Assembly: GCA_031271755.1 (NCBI GenBank)
Contig: JAISVB010000038.1
Location: forward strand, 23,519 to 87,518
DNA length: 64,000 nt
Source of the DNA: Culturomica sp.
Lineage (GTDB): Bacteria > Bacteroidota > Bacteroidia > Bacteroidales > Marinifilaceae
Direction of reading: 5' to 3'
Shown: in pieces, positions 17,527-26,483 of the stretch
How the letters are laid out: every line of letters begins with the position of its first letter
Position numbering within the stretch: position 1 is the stretch's first letter
Position numbers and translations under genes: made by a program
The notes under the pieces: generated by a model
The model's database searches: none
What the model saw: the letters and a program-made list of their open reading frames with translations, nothing else
What the model was told of the DNA's origin: nothing

Positions 17527-18519
17527 CTATATCTTTTTATACACTTTCAAAATATTCACCTCCTGAGGGGTCAGAAAGCGCCACCTTCCCCGCGGCAGAT
17601 TTTTCTTGGTGATCCCTGCAAAATAAACCCGGTCGAGCCGGGTGATCCGATAATTCAAATGCTCGAATATCCTCCGCACAATCCTGTTTCGCCCCGAATG
17701 AACCTCTATGCCGACCTCCGTACGGTCGGTGGACACATAGCTGATCTCATCCGCTTTAATGGGCCCGTCCTCCAACTCGATCCCCTTGCCGATCATCTCC
17801 AAATGTCCCGGTTCCAACGGTTTGTCCAAAAACACGTGGTAAATCTTTTTGTGTTCGTGTTTCGGGTGGGTTAATTTTTTGGTCAGATCCCCGTCGTTGG
17901 TGAACAGCAATACCCCGGAGGTTTGCCGGTCCAACCGGCCGACCGGGTAAATCCGCTCCTTACAGGCGCCTTCGATCAGCGACATCACCGTTTTGCGTTC
18001 TTTCGGATCTTCTACGGTCGTTACGTAATCTTTGGGTTTGTTCAGCACCAGATAGACCTTTTTCTCCGGCATCACCACTTGCCCGTCCACCTCTACCTTG
18101 TCGGTGCGTTTCACCTTGATCCCGACCGTCTGTACCACCGCTCCGTTTACCTTTACCCGCCCTTCGGTGATCAAAGCGTCGGCATCCCGGCGCGAACAGA
18201 TACCTCCGACAGAGATGTAGCGGTTCAGGCGCAGCTCCGCAGCCTCTGCATTCTGTTTGATCCGGTGCTCCAACTGCTTCTTTTTGCTGTAATGACTTTG
18301 GCGCAACTCCTCTTTGGCGGAGTGGTCAGCGGACCGGAAGGAAGGACGGGAACCGGGCCTTCTGTCCGGCGTCCCGCTGTCGTTACGGCTGTCGGGGCGG
18401 GTGTCGTCACGCCGGTAGATCCGGGGACGATTCCCGCCCGTTCTGTTGCCGGTTCCGTTATACTTGCGGTGAGCGCCCTCCCGGCGGTCACCCGATTCTT
18501 GGTTCTTTTTTTGTTCCAT
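17527..18519 (-). CDS. rluB: RluB-type 23S rRNA pseudouridine synthase
   Basis: A 330-aa RsuA/RluB-family enzyme converting a uridine of 23S rRNA to pseudouridine. Residues about 97-140 form an S4 RNA-binding domain (LRLNRYISVGGICSRRDAD), followed by the catalytic domain with VYLVLNKPKDYVTTV and the catalytic aspartate in YPVGRLDRQTSGVLLFTNDG. The first ~95 residues are low-complexity, rich in Arg, Asn, Gly and Asp, probably an unstructured RNA-contacting tail. This extension is common in Bacteroidota RluB proteins but its exact role is unknown. The gene follows the LptG permease with a 25-nt gap. Confidence 0.92.
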   Translation of the reverse strand: MEQKKNQESGDRREGAHRKYNGTGNRTGGNRPRIYRRDDTRPDSRNDSGTPDRRPGSRPSFRSADHSAKEELRQSHYSKKKQLEHRIKQNAEAAELRLNRYISVGGICSRRDADALITEGRVKVNGAVVQTVGIKVKRTDKVEVDGQVVMPEKKVYLVLNKPKDYVTTVEDPKERKTVMSLIEGACKERIYPVGRLDRQTSGVLLFTNDGDLTKKLTHPKHEHKKIYHVFLDKPLEPGHLEMIGKGIELEDGPIKADEISYVSTDRTEVGIEVHSGRNRIVRRIFEHLNYRITRLDRVYFAGITKKNLPRGRWRFLTPQEVNILKVYKKI

Positions 18520-18544
18520 ACACGTTAAAAATCAAAGGACAACA

Positions 18545-19624
18545 CTATTTCGGTGCCATCCTGTATACAATCAATGCTATCAGCGCAAACAGGATATTCG
18601 GTAACCACACTGCTACTAACGGGCTCATGCCTCCGTTTGTTGCAAAAACAGTTGAAAATTGCATAAAAAGAATGTAGGAAAAACTCAGCAACAAACCGAG
18701 TCCCAAATGAAGCCCCATCCCTCCCCGGATCTTTCGGGAGGCAATACCGGCGCCTATCAGCGTCAGGATAAATGTAGCAAACGTATTCGACCAGATCTTG
18801 TACCGTTCGATCTGGAATTCAACCACATTGGAACTTCCCCGCAACTTCATCCGGTCAATATATTCGTTCAATTCCGGCAACGTAAGCTGTTCCTTGATCT
18901 GGCTCGGATCTTCGGAAAATTCGGAAGGTTGGAAATTCAACAGGGTATCGATCTCTTTACCGGTGGTATACGTCTCTTTGTCACCGGCAAACGTCCTTTT
19001 TTTCCAGTTGCTGATCACCCACAGTTCCTTTTCCCTGTTCCAAGTGATCTTACCGGCAGAGAGTTTACTCACCAAGGTATCCCCGGCAAAATTTTCGATC
19101 GTAAAATCATAGCCCACATTGGTTCCGACCGAATAATTGGACATATAAATGTAAACTCCCGGCGCGACCTGCCGATGGATATTGGCCTCCCTGTTTGAGT
19201 ATTTTTTCCCCATGTACTGCTGCTGGAATGCGATCCTGACCTGATTGGCGTTCGGGATAATAAAGGCGCTCAGTAAAAAAGAGAAAACAGCGATGATGGT
19301 AGCGGAGATAAAGTACGGAACCAGGAAACGGTTAAAACTGATCCCCGTACTGAGAATGGCGATGATCTCGCTCCGGTAAGCCATTTTCGAGGTAAAATAG
19401 ATGACCGACACAAACATAAAAAGCGCCGAGAACAGATTCGCAAAGTAGGGGATAAAATTCAGGTAGTACTGAAAAACAATGGCTTTCAGCGGAGCTTCAT
19501 ACTCAATAAATTTCTCCAGTCGCTCGGAAACGTCGAATACCACCACCACACACAGCAACATGCCCAGAATACCGAAAAAGGTACCTAAGAATTTGCGGAT
19601 GATATACAGGTCTAATTTCTTCAC
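18545..19624 (-). CDS. LptG/LptF family (YjgP/YjgQ) permease
   Basis: Inner-membrane component of the lipopolysaccharide transport ABC complex, 359 aa. It opens VKKLDLYIIRKFLGTFFG, the usual LptF/G start, with three N-terminal helices, a periplasmic beta domain, and three C-terminal helices (TFATFILTLIGAGIASRK onward). I chose the GTG at 19624 because it overlaps the tgt stop as GTGA and has GGAGG just upstream; the longer frame to 19714 reads through tgt and adds unrelated residues. In most Bacteroidales, tgt and this permease are adjacent, as here. Confidence 0.92.
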   Translation of the reverse strand: MKKLDLYIIRKFLGTFFGILGMLLCVVVVFDVSERLEKFIEYEAPLKAIVFQYYLNFIPYFANLFSALFMFVSVIYFTSKMAYRSEIIAILSTGISFNRFLVPYFISATIIAVFSFLLSAFIIPNANQVRIAFQQQYMGKKYSNREANIHRQVAPGVYIYMSNYSVGTNVGYDFTIENFAGDTLVSKLSAGKITWNREKELWVISNWKKRTFAGDKETYTTGKEIDTLLNFQPSEFSEDPSQIKEQLTLPELNEYIDRMKLRGSSNVVEFQIERYKIWSNTFATFILTLIGAGIASRKIRGGMGLHLGLGLLLSFSYILFMQFSTVFATNGGMSPLVAVWLPNILFALIALIVYRMAPK

Positions 19625-20751
19625 AACCTCCGGGTTATCTGTTGGACTGTTTTTTCTTTCCAAAGCCTGAAATCCCCGGCCAGGATATGTTCCCGGGCCT
19701 CCCGCACCAACCACAGGTAAAAAGCCAGGTTGTGGACAGAACAGATCTGCAACCCCAGCAATTCATCGGATTGGATCAGGTGGCGCAGGTATGCTTTGGA
19801 GTAATCCGCATCCACATAACAAAGCGCCGCGGGATCCAGCGGGGTAAAGTCGCGTTCCCATTTGCGGTTCTTGATGTTGATCACCCCTTCCGTCGTAAAC
19901 AGCATGCCGTTCCTTCCGTTCCGGGTAGGCATCACGCAATCGAACATATCCACCCCCCTCTCGATCGCTTCCAATATGTTTTCCGGCGTTCCCACTCCCA
20001 TCAGGTAGCGCGGTTTATCTTCCGGAAGGATCCGGTTCACCACCTCGATCATGGCATACATCTCCTCCGCCGGTTCTCCCACCGCCAGGCCGCCGATGGC
20101 ATACCCTCCCCTGTTTTGGGAAACCGCATGCTCCGCCGCCCGCTCCCGCAAATCCGTATAGATACATCCCTGTACGATCGGGAACAACTCCTGTCCGTAT
20201 CCGTACAGAGGCTCCGTTTCGTCAAACCGCCTGACACACCGTTCCAGCCAGCGTTGCGTAAGCTCCAGGGATCTTTTGGCATACCCGTAATCGCTGGTAC
20301 CGGGAGGGCATTCGTCGAAAGCCATCACAATATCGGCGCCGATGCTGCGCTGGATCTCCACCACATTCTCCGGGGTAAAAGTATGCTTCGAGCCGTCGAT
20401 GTGCGACCGGAACACCACCCCCTCCTCCGTAATTTTCCGGTTTTCCGTCAGGGAAAAAACCTGAAATCCGCCGCTGTCCGTCAGGATCGGCCCGTTCCAG
20501 GCGTTAAACCGGTGTAAACCGCCCGCTTTTTCCAGCACCTCCGTTCCCGGACGCAAATAGAGGTGGTAGGTATTTCCCAGAATGATCTCCGCCCCGATAT
20601 CCTCCTTCAACTCCCGGGCGTGCACCCCTTTTACCGTCCCCGCAGTGCCCACCGGCATAAAGATCGGCGTCCGGACCGTTCCGTGATCCGTCGTCAATAC
20701 CCCGCAACGGGCATTGCTTGCTGTATCTTTTGCCAAAAGAGTGTAGTGCAT
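19621..20751 (-). CDS. tgt: Queuine tRNA-ribosyltransferase
   Basis: Exchanges guanine 34 of GUN-anticodon tRNAs for a queuosine precursor. The ATG at 20751 gives a 376-aa protein, the normal length; the frame open to 20826 adds 25 unrelated basic residues. Visible elements are the TVRTPIFMPVGTAGTVKG start, DSGGFQVFSL (catalytic Asp), GGLAVGEP, YLMGVGTPENILEAIERGVDMFDCVMPTRNGRNG (second Asp) and a zinc site near the end (CYVDADYSKAYLRHL, QICSVHNL). The stop overlaps the permease GTG by 4 nt. A TATCTTTG -7 box lies 31 nt upstream. Confidence 0.96.
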   Translation of the reverse strand: MHYTLLAKDTASNARCGVLTTDHGTVRTPIFMPVGTAGTVKGVHARELKEDIGAEIILGNTYHLYLRPGTEVLEKAGGLHRFNAWNGPILTDSGGFQVFSLTENRKITEEGVVFRSHIDGSKHTFTPENVVEIQRSIGADIVMAFDECPPGTSDYGYAKRSLELTQRWLERCVRRFDETEPLYGYGQELFPIVQGCIYTDLRERAAEHAVSQNRGGYAIGGLAVGEPAEEMYAMIEVVNRILPEDKPRYLMGVGTPENILEAIERGVDMFDCVMPTRNGRNGMLFTTEGVINIKNRKWERDFTPLDPAALCYVDADYSKAYLRHLIQSDELLGLQICSVHNLAFYLWLVREAREHILAGDFRLWKEKTVQQITRRL

Positions 20752-20781
20752 GCTGCAAGCGCTCCGAAATTTACGATTCTG

Positions 20782-20789
20782 CAAAGATA
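20782..20789 (-). promoter_or_regulatory. -7 promoter box for tgt
   Basis: Minus-strand TATCTTTG exactly matches the Bacteroidota TAnnTTTG box, 31 nt before the tgt ATG. No clear TTTG element is seen 19-21 nt upstream, so support rests on the -7 box alone. Confidence 0.5.
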
Positions 20790-20801
20790 GTGCTTTTTTA
20801 T

Positions 20802-20832
20802 TTTGTTTTCCCCCCTTTTTTTCCAAACTTTG
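20802..20832 (+). promoter_or_regulatory. Probable promoter of the DPP-IV-like peptidase
   Basis: TTTG (20802-20805), a 19-nt spacer and AAACTTTG (20825-20832), one mismatch from TAnnTTTG, end 23 nt before the ATG at 20856. Confidence 0.5.
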
Positions 20833-20855
20833 GGAGCCTTAAACAAGAACAAAAT

Positions 20856-23054
20856 ATGCGTTACATTTTTACCCTGTTTCTATTAGCGGCCGCCTGCAGC
20901 GCCGGTTCCGCCCAAAAACAACAGATCACTTTGGAGGATCTGTTCGTCAAAAACACGTTCCGCACCGAAGTGGTATCCGGGATCCGTTCCACCAACGACG
21001 GGAACCACTATACGGTTTTGGAGAACAACGACCGCCGGATCGTCAAATACAGCTACAAAACCGGAAAAGCGACGGATACGCTGCTCGATCTGCAAAAAAT
21101 AGCCGACACTCCCGTCAAAAACATCGTGAATTACCAACTCAACTCCACCGAGAACCGGTTGTTGATCTGGACGGCTTCCAAAGCCATCTACAGACACTCC
21201 TATACGGCCGATTTTTACACCTGCGACTTTAAAAACAGGGAACTGAAACCGCTTTCGGAAAACGGCGGCCAGCAATTGGCCACCTTTTCTCCCGACGGCG
21301 AACGCATCGCTTTCGTGCGGGAGAACAACCTCTTTATATACGATTTGCGGTTCGGATCGGAACGCCAGATCACCTTCGACGGAAAATTCAACCACGTCAT
21401 CAACGGAGCGCCGGATTGGGTGTACGAGGAGGAGTTCGCGTTCAGCCGGGCCTTTGAATGGGCGCCGGACGGATCAGCTCTGGCCTACATCCGGTTCGAC
21501 GAAAGCGCTGTCCGGGAGGTTCCGATAAACCTGTTCGAAGGAGCCGCCCCGGCCCTCCGAAAGAACGCTCTCTACCCTTCCGTTTACTGCTACAAATACC
21601 CCAAAGCGGGCGAAACCAACTCGACGGTTTCCGTACACGTTTACGACCTGAAAGACCGGACGACCCAAACCATGGAAACCGGCCAGGAGCAGGATATCTA
21701 CATCCCCCGGATCCGCTGGACTAAGGATCCGAAATTCCTCTCCATCATCCGGCTGAACCGTCACCAGAACAAGATGGAGATCCTTTCCGCCAACGTCCGG
21801 ACCGGCAAAAGCACCATCCTGTACAGGGAAGAGAACAAGTACTACATCGACGAATCGAATTTCGACCGGTTACTCTTCCTGGAGGACGGGCAGCACTTTG
21901 TCCTGAGCAGCGAAAAAAGCGGATACATGCACCTCTACCTGTACGACATGAGCGGCAAGGAGAAAAGAGCCATTACGGCCGGCGCGTACGACATCGCGGA
22001 CTTCTACGGATACGACGAAACGCGGAAACTGTTTTACTACTCCTCACACGAAGCATCTCCGTTGGAAAAACAACTCTACTCCGTAAACAGCAACGGAAAA
22101 AAGAGCCGCCTGACCACTGAAAAAGGGTGGAATACCGCCGCTTTCAGCCGGAATTTCAATTACCGCATCCAGACGGTTTCCAGCGCCGACAGGCCCCCCG
22201 TCAGCACCCTGTACGACGCCGGGAACAAAAAGATCCGGGTGCTGGAAGAAAACAGGGAGGTTCAGAACACCATGCAGGCGTACGGACTGGCCACGCACGA
22301 ATTTATACAGATCCCGGCCGCCGACGGCGTAACGCTGTTGAACGCCTCCATCCTGAAACCGCTGGATTTCGATCCGCAGAAAAAATACCCGTTGCTGATC
22401 ACCCAATACAGCGGCCCGAACTCCCAGCAGGTAAAAAACAGTTGGGCGGGCGTCAACTGGCTGCACTACCTGGCCCAGGAAGGCTTTGTCGTGGTAACGG
22501 TCGATCCGAGGGGCACCGCCGCCCGGGGGGAAGCGTTCCGGAAATGCACCTACATGCAGTTGGGCAAATTGGAGAGCGACGATGTGATCGCAGCAGCCAA
22601 GTGGCTGGCCGGACAGAGCTACATCAACCCCCAAAACATCGCCGTCTGGGGTTGGAGTTTCGGCGGATTTATGTCATCGCTCTGCCTGCTGAAAGGAAAC
22701 GATGTATTTTCAACCGCCATCGCCATAGCTCCCGTCACCCATTTCAAATACTACGACTCCATCTATACGGAACGGTACATGCGTACGCCGGAAGAGAACG
22801 AAAAAGGGTACGAAGAGAACGCCCCCCTGAACTTGGCGGACAGGCTGAAAGGCAATCTCCTCATCTGCCACGGGATCGCGGACGACAACGTACACGTACA
22901 GCATGCTTACGAATTGTCCGAACGCTTAGTACAGGCCAACAAACAGTTCGACATGGCCATTTACACCAACCGGGATCACTCCATCCGGGGAGGCAACACG
23001 CGTTTGCAGTTGTACGGCAAATTCGTCAACTACCTGAAAGAACACCTGAAATAA
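20856..23054 (+). CDS. S9 family dipeptidyl peptidase IV-like serine peptidase
   Basis: A 732-aa exported peptidase removing N-terminal Xaa-Pro (or Xaa-Ala) dipeptides. The ATG at 20856 gives a signal peptide, MRYIFTLFLLAAACSAGSAQ; the upstream frame overlaps tgt. An eight-bladed propeller region contains the substrate-binding double Glu (DWVYEEEFAFSRAF). The alpha/beta-hydrolase domain carries Ser in GWSFGGFMSS, Asp in ADDNVHVQHA and His in NRDHSIRGG. Length and order match bacterial DPP-IV; the usual Tyr of GWSYGG is Phe here. It lies 34 nt upstream of pepD, so both may belong to one peptide-degrading transcript. Confidence 0.95.
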   Translation: MRYIFTLFLLAAACSAGSAQKQQITLEDLFVKNTFRTEVVSGIRSTNDGNHYTVLENNDRRIVKYSYKTGKATDTLLDLQKIADTPVKNIVNYQLNSTENRLLIWTASKAIYRHSYTADFYTCDFKNRELKPLSENGGQQLATFSPDGERIAFVRENNLFIYDLRFGSERQITFDGKFNHVINGAPDWVYEEEFAFSRAFEWAPDGSALAYIRFDESAVREVPINLFEGAAPALRKNALYPSVYCYKYPKAGETNSTVSVHVYDLKDRTTQTMETGQEQDIYIPRIRWTKDPKFLSIIRLNRHQNKMEILSANVRTGKSTILYREENKYYIDESNFDRLLFLEDGQHFVLSSEKSGYMHLYLYDMSGKEKRAITAGAYDIADFYGYDETRKLFYYSSHEASPLEKQLYSVNSNGKKSRLTTEKGWNTAAFSRNFNYRIQTVSSADRPPVSTLYDAGNKKIRVLEENREVQNTMQAYGLATHEFIQIPAADGVTLLNASILKPLDFDPQKKYPLLITQYSGPNSQQVKNSWAGVNWLHYLAQEGFVVVTVDPRGTAARGEAFRKCTYMQLGKLESDDVIAAAKWLAGQSYINPQNIAVWGWSFGGFMSSLCLLKGNDVFSTAIAIAPVTHFKYYDSIYTERYMRTPEENEKGYEENAPLNLADRLKGNLLICHGIADDNVHVQHAYELSERLVQANKQFDMAIYTNRDHSIRGGNTRLQLYGKFVNYLKEHLK

Positions 23055-23088
23055 AAAAAATCAATCATCACAAAAATAACAGCAGAAT

Positions 23089-24552
23089 ATGAACAAAGAA
23101 GTACAAAACTTGGAACCGAAAGCATTGTGGGCGAATTTTTACAAACTGACCCGCGTTCCGCGTCCCTCCAACCACGAAGAGCAAGCCCGGAAATTCATGA
23201 TGGAGTGGGCAAAGGAAAACCGGATCGAAACCGAAATGGACGAAGCCGGGAACATCATTCTCCGGAAAGCGGCCACACCCGGCATGGAGAACCGGAAAGG
23301 AGTCATCCTGCAGGGACACCTGGACATGGTTCCCCAAAAAAACAGCGATACGGTACACGATTTTGAAAAAGATCCCATCAATGCATACATCGACGGCGAA
23401 TGGGTACGCGCCCGGGGAACCACCCTCGGAGCCGACAACGGAATCGGCGTAGCGGCCGGCATGGCGCTGCTTACCGCCACCGACATCGAACACGGCCCTC
23501 TCGAACTGCTGATCACCGCCACGGAAGAGACCGGCATGGACGGCGCCAACGGGCTGAAACCGGGTGTGTTGAAAGGGGAGATCCTGCTCAACTTAGACTC
23601 CGAAACCGAAGGGGAACTGTACGTCGGGTGCGCCGGCGGATTGGACGCCACCGTAGAGTTCAACTTGAAAGAAGAGGCCGTTCCCGCCGGACACAAAGCC
23701 TTTACACTGGCCTTGAAAGGCTTGAAAGGAGGCCATTCCGGCATGGACATCAATTTAGGCCGCGGCAACTCCAACAAGCTGCTGTTCCGCTTTCTGAAAG
23801 CGCACGCACAGGAACTGGGACTCCGTCTGGCTTCCGTCAACGGAGGCTCCCTGCGGAACGCCATCCCGCGGGAATCGTTTGCCGTGGTGACCGTTCCGGA
23901 AAAGAACGTTCCCGCACTTCAGGCCACTGTAAAAAAGACAGAAGAGATCTACAAGGCCGAATTAAAAGAAAAGGACGCCGGCGTAACCCTGACTGCGGAA
24001 GCGACCGCGCTGCCGGCCGCCGTGTGGAGCGCCGACCTGCAAACCCGTTTAACCAATGCCGTCGTGGCCTGCCCGAACGGCACCGTCCGGATGATCGACT
24101 CCATGCCGGACACGGTGGAAACCTCGAACAACCTGGCCATCGTAAAATCTGCCGACGGCCGCATCACCATCAACACCCTGATGCGTTCGTCCGTCGAAAC
24201 CGCCAAAGAAGCCTTAGCCGACTCCCTGCACGCTGTCTTCGAGTTGGCTAAAGCCGACCGCATTGCATTCGAAGGAGGCTATCCGGGCTGGAAACCCAAT
24301 CCCGACTCGGCCATCCTGAAAGAGATGCAGGAAACATACCAGCGGATGTACAACAAAAAACCGCGTGTCATGGCCATTCATGCAGGCTTGGAGTGCGGCA
24401 TCCTCGGATCGAAATACCTGAACTGGGACATGATCTCCTTCGGCCCGACCATCTGCTCCCCCCACTCCCCGGACGAAAGGGTGAACATCCCCTCCGTCGG
24501 GAAATTCTGGGATTTTATGAAAGAGGTGCTGAAAAACATTCCGAAAAAATAA
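23089..24552 (+). CDS. pepD: Aminoacyl-histidine dipeptidase (PepD, beta-Ala-His dipeptidase)
   Basis: Cytoplasmic M20-family zinc dipeptidase of 487 aa, the normal PepD length, cleaving Xaa-His and a range of other dipeptides. Metal-site motifs are LQGHLDMVPQK (His, Asp), LGADNGIGVA (bridging Asp), ATEETGMDGA (catalytic Glu-Glu), NLDSE and HAGLECGIL near the C-terminus. GGHSGMDINLGRGNSNKLL marks the dimerisation domain typical of this subfamily. It follows the DPP-IV-like gene directly. Confidence 0.95.
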   Translation: MNKEVQNLEPKALWANFYKLTRVPRPSNHEEQARKFMMEWAKENRIETEMDEAGNIILRKAATPGMENRKGVILQGHLDMVPQKNSDTVHDFEKDPINAYIDGEWVRARGTTLGADNGIGVAAGMALLTATDIEHGPLELLITATEETGMDGANGLKPGVLKGEILLNLDSETEGELYVGCAGGLDATVEFNLKEEAVPAGHKAFTLALKGLKGGHSGMDINLGRGNSNKLLFRFLKAHAQELGLRLASVNGGSLRNAIPRESFAVVTVPEKNVPALQATVKKTEEIYKAELKEKDAGVTLTAEATALPAAVWSADLQTRLTNAVVACPNGTVRMIDSMPDTVETSNNLAIVKSADGRITINTLMRSSVETAKEALADSLHAVFELAKADRIAFEGGYPGWKPNPDSAILKEMQETYQRMYNKKPRVMAIHAGLECGILGSKYLNWDMISFGPTICSPHSPDERVNIPSVGKFWDFMKEVLKNIPKK

Positions 24553-24568
24553 CAGGCGCTCCGGAATA

Positions 24569-24691
24569 GGGTTTTGGAGTTGCGTTCACGGAACGCTACG
24601 GGGGATTGTGTGCTGAAGCTGCTTCGCTTTTACGCTTCTTGCACATCAATCCCCCTTCGCTTGTGAGCCGCTTTTACGCTTCTAAAACCCC
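24569..24691. repeat. Nested inverted-repeat element after pepD
   Basis: Three nested hairpin arms: an outer pair, AGGGTTTTGG (24568-24577) against CTAAAACCCC (24682-24691); an inner pair, GGGGGATTGTGTGC (24600-24613) against GCACATCAATCCCCC (24641-24655); and a small perfect hairpin GCGTTC-ACG-GAACGC (24582-24596). A 15-nt direct repeat CGCTTTTACGCTTCT occurs at 24625-24639 and 24669-24683. There is no open frame of interest and no T-run at the end. It looks like a structured RNA or a palindromic repeat unit rather than a simple terminator. Confidence 0.55.
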
Positions 24692-24796
24692 GCTCCTTCG
24701 CTAAGGGAAACCCAAACTGCACCTTTTTCCAGAATTTAACGGTGCGTATCGGGAAAATAAGGTATGTTTGTACCCCGAACAAAAAACGGAGCAACC

Positions 24797-26476
24797 ATGG
24801 CGTTAAACAAATTGACATTGCCGGAATTGTTGGAAAACAGTTGCAGGCAATTCAAAGAGAATCTCTCCCTGAATTTTGTGGCGGAAGGCAGCCGGACATA
24901 CGGAGATCTTCAGCGGGAGGTGCTTTCCGTTTCGAACTGCCTGTTGCAGGCGGGGATCCGGAAAGGCGACAAAATAGCCATCCTCAGCGCCGCCATGCCG
25001 AACTGGGGCATCACCCAATTTGCCGTCGCTGCCATCGGCGCCATCGCCGTTCCCATCCTGCCCGGATTCAGCACGGAGGAGATCCGCAACATTCTGGAAC
25101 ACTCGGAAGCCCGGATGCTTTTCGTTTCCAAACTGTTGTACAAATCGGTGGCCGGTATCCGGACCGGCTCTTTGGAACAACGGATCCTGATGAACAATTT
25201 CGCTTACATCCCCGAAGGGTACGAAGCGGACGGGATCGAAAAACTGCCTCCCGGCATCCGGTTAGACAACGCTGCTCCCCTCCCGGAGATCGCCGTAGAG
25301 GAAGAAGATACCGCTTCCATCATCTACACTTCCGGAACAACAGGCTTTTCCAAGGGGGTGGAATTGACGCACAAAAACTTAGTATGGAACGCGCAGCAAT
25401 GCCGCACCATCCAGCACATCTCCGAAAAAGACCGGTTTATAAGCATCCTGCCGCTGGCCCATACCTTCGAAAACACCCTGGGGCTGTTGTTGCCGCTGAT
25501 GTTCGGGGCGCAAGTCTATTACTTGGACCGGGTACCCACGCCGAAACTGCTGGTACCTGCCATGCAGAAAATCCGGCCCACCGTCATGCTGTCGGTTCCG
25601 CTGGTGATCGAAAAAATCTATAAAAACCAGATCGCCCCCAAATTCTCCGCTTCCCGCATCGTGCGGACGCTGTACGCCATCGCCCCGTTCCGGAAGCTGT
25701 TGAACCGGGTGGCCGGCCGTAAACTGATGCAGACATTCGGCGGCGAACTGCTGTTTTTCGGGATCGGCGGCGCCAGGATAGATCCCGCGGTAGAAAAATT
25801 CCTGCTGGAAGCAAAATTTCCCTACGCCATCGGATACGGACTGACCGAAACCTCGCCCATGAGCGCAGGCGCTGCTCCGTTCCACACATTTCGGCAAGGA
25901 GTCGGCCCTGCCATGGAGGGTGTAAGCCTGAAAATACACGAACCCGACGACAAAGGGCAGGGAGAGATCTGGATCAAAGGGCCGCACGTCATGAAAGGGT
26001 ATTACAAAAACCCGGCGCTGACCGCCGAAGTCATGGAGGAAAACGGCTGGTTCCGAACCGGAGACCTCGGTTCGTTCGATGCCGACGGGAGACTCTCCAT
26101 CCGGGGACGGATCAAAACCATGATCCTGGGCGCTTCCGGGGAAAACATCTACCCCGAAGAGATCGAATCCATCATCAACAACTTCCGGTTCGTCAACGAA
26201 TCGCTGGTCGTAGAATACAAAGGAAAATTGGTGGCGATGGTGCACTTCAACACCGAGGAGTTGGAAAAGCAGATACAGAAACTGAAAAAACAGGCGGACA
26301 ATTACAAAAGCCTCCTGAACGAACACATCGAACAGCACAAAAAGGAGTTGTTCGACTACGTGAACAGCCGGGTAAACAACTTCTCCAAATTGCAGTTAGT
26401 GATGGTGCAGAGCGAGCCGTTCGAAAAAACCCCCACCCAAAAAATCAAACGGTTCCTGTACAACAACCCCTTATAA
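24797..26476 (+). CDS. AMP-dependent acyl-CoA synthetase (long-chain fatty acid CoA ligase type)
   Basis: ANL-superfamily ligase of 559 aa that activates a fatty acid as acyl-AMP and then acyl-CoA. Motifs: A3 IIYTSGTTGFSKGVELTHKN (about residues 175-194), A5 GYGLTETSPM, A7/A8 GWFRTGDLGSFDADGRLSIRGRIK and A10 NPTQKIKR-like PTQKIKRFLY at the end. The ATG at 24797 has GGAG six bases upstream and is preferred to the in-frame ATG at 24764. Downstream members of this Bacteroidota family often carry an extra coiled-coil near the C-terminus, seen here at KQIQKLKKQADNYKSLLNEH. Substrate chain length is unknown. Confidence 0.92.
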   Translation: MALNKLTLPELLENSCRQFKENLSLNFVAEGSRTYGDLQREVLSVSNCLLQAGIRKGDKIAILSAAMPNWGITQFAVAAIGAIAVPILPGFSTEEIRNILEHSEARMLFVSKLLYKSVAGIRTGSLEQRILMNNFAYIPEGYEADGIEKLPPGIRLDNAAPLPEIAVEEEDTASIIYTSGTTGFSKGVELTHKNLVWNAQQCRTIQHISEKDRFISILPLAHTFENTLGLLLPLMFGAQVYYLDRVPTPKLLVPAMQKIRPTVMLSVPLVIEKIYKNQIAPKFSASRIVRTLYAIAPFRKLLNRVAGRKLMQTFGGELLFFGIGGARIDPAVEKFLLEAKFPYAIGYGLTETSPMSAGAAPFHTFRQGVGPAMEGVSLKIHEPDDKGQGEIWIKGPHVMKGYYKNPALTAEVMEENGWFRTGDLGSFDADGRLSIRGRIKTMILGASGENIYPEEIESIINNFRFVNESLVVEYKGKLVAMVHFNTEELEKQIQKLKKQADNYKSLLNEHIEQHKKELFDYVNSRVNNFSKLQLVMVQSEPFEKTPTQKIKRFLYNNPL

Positions 26477-26483
26477 AGTTTCT

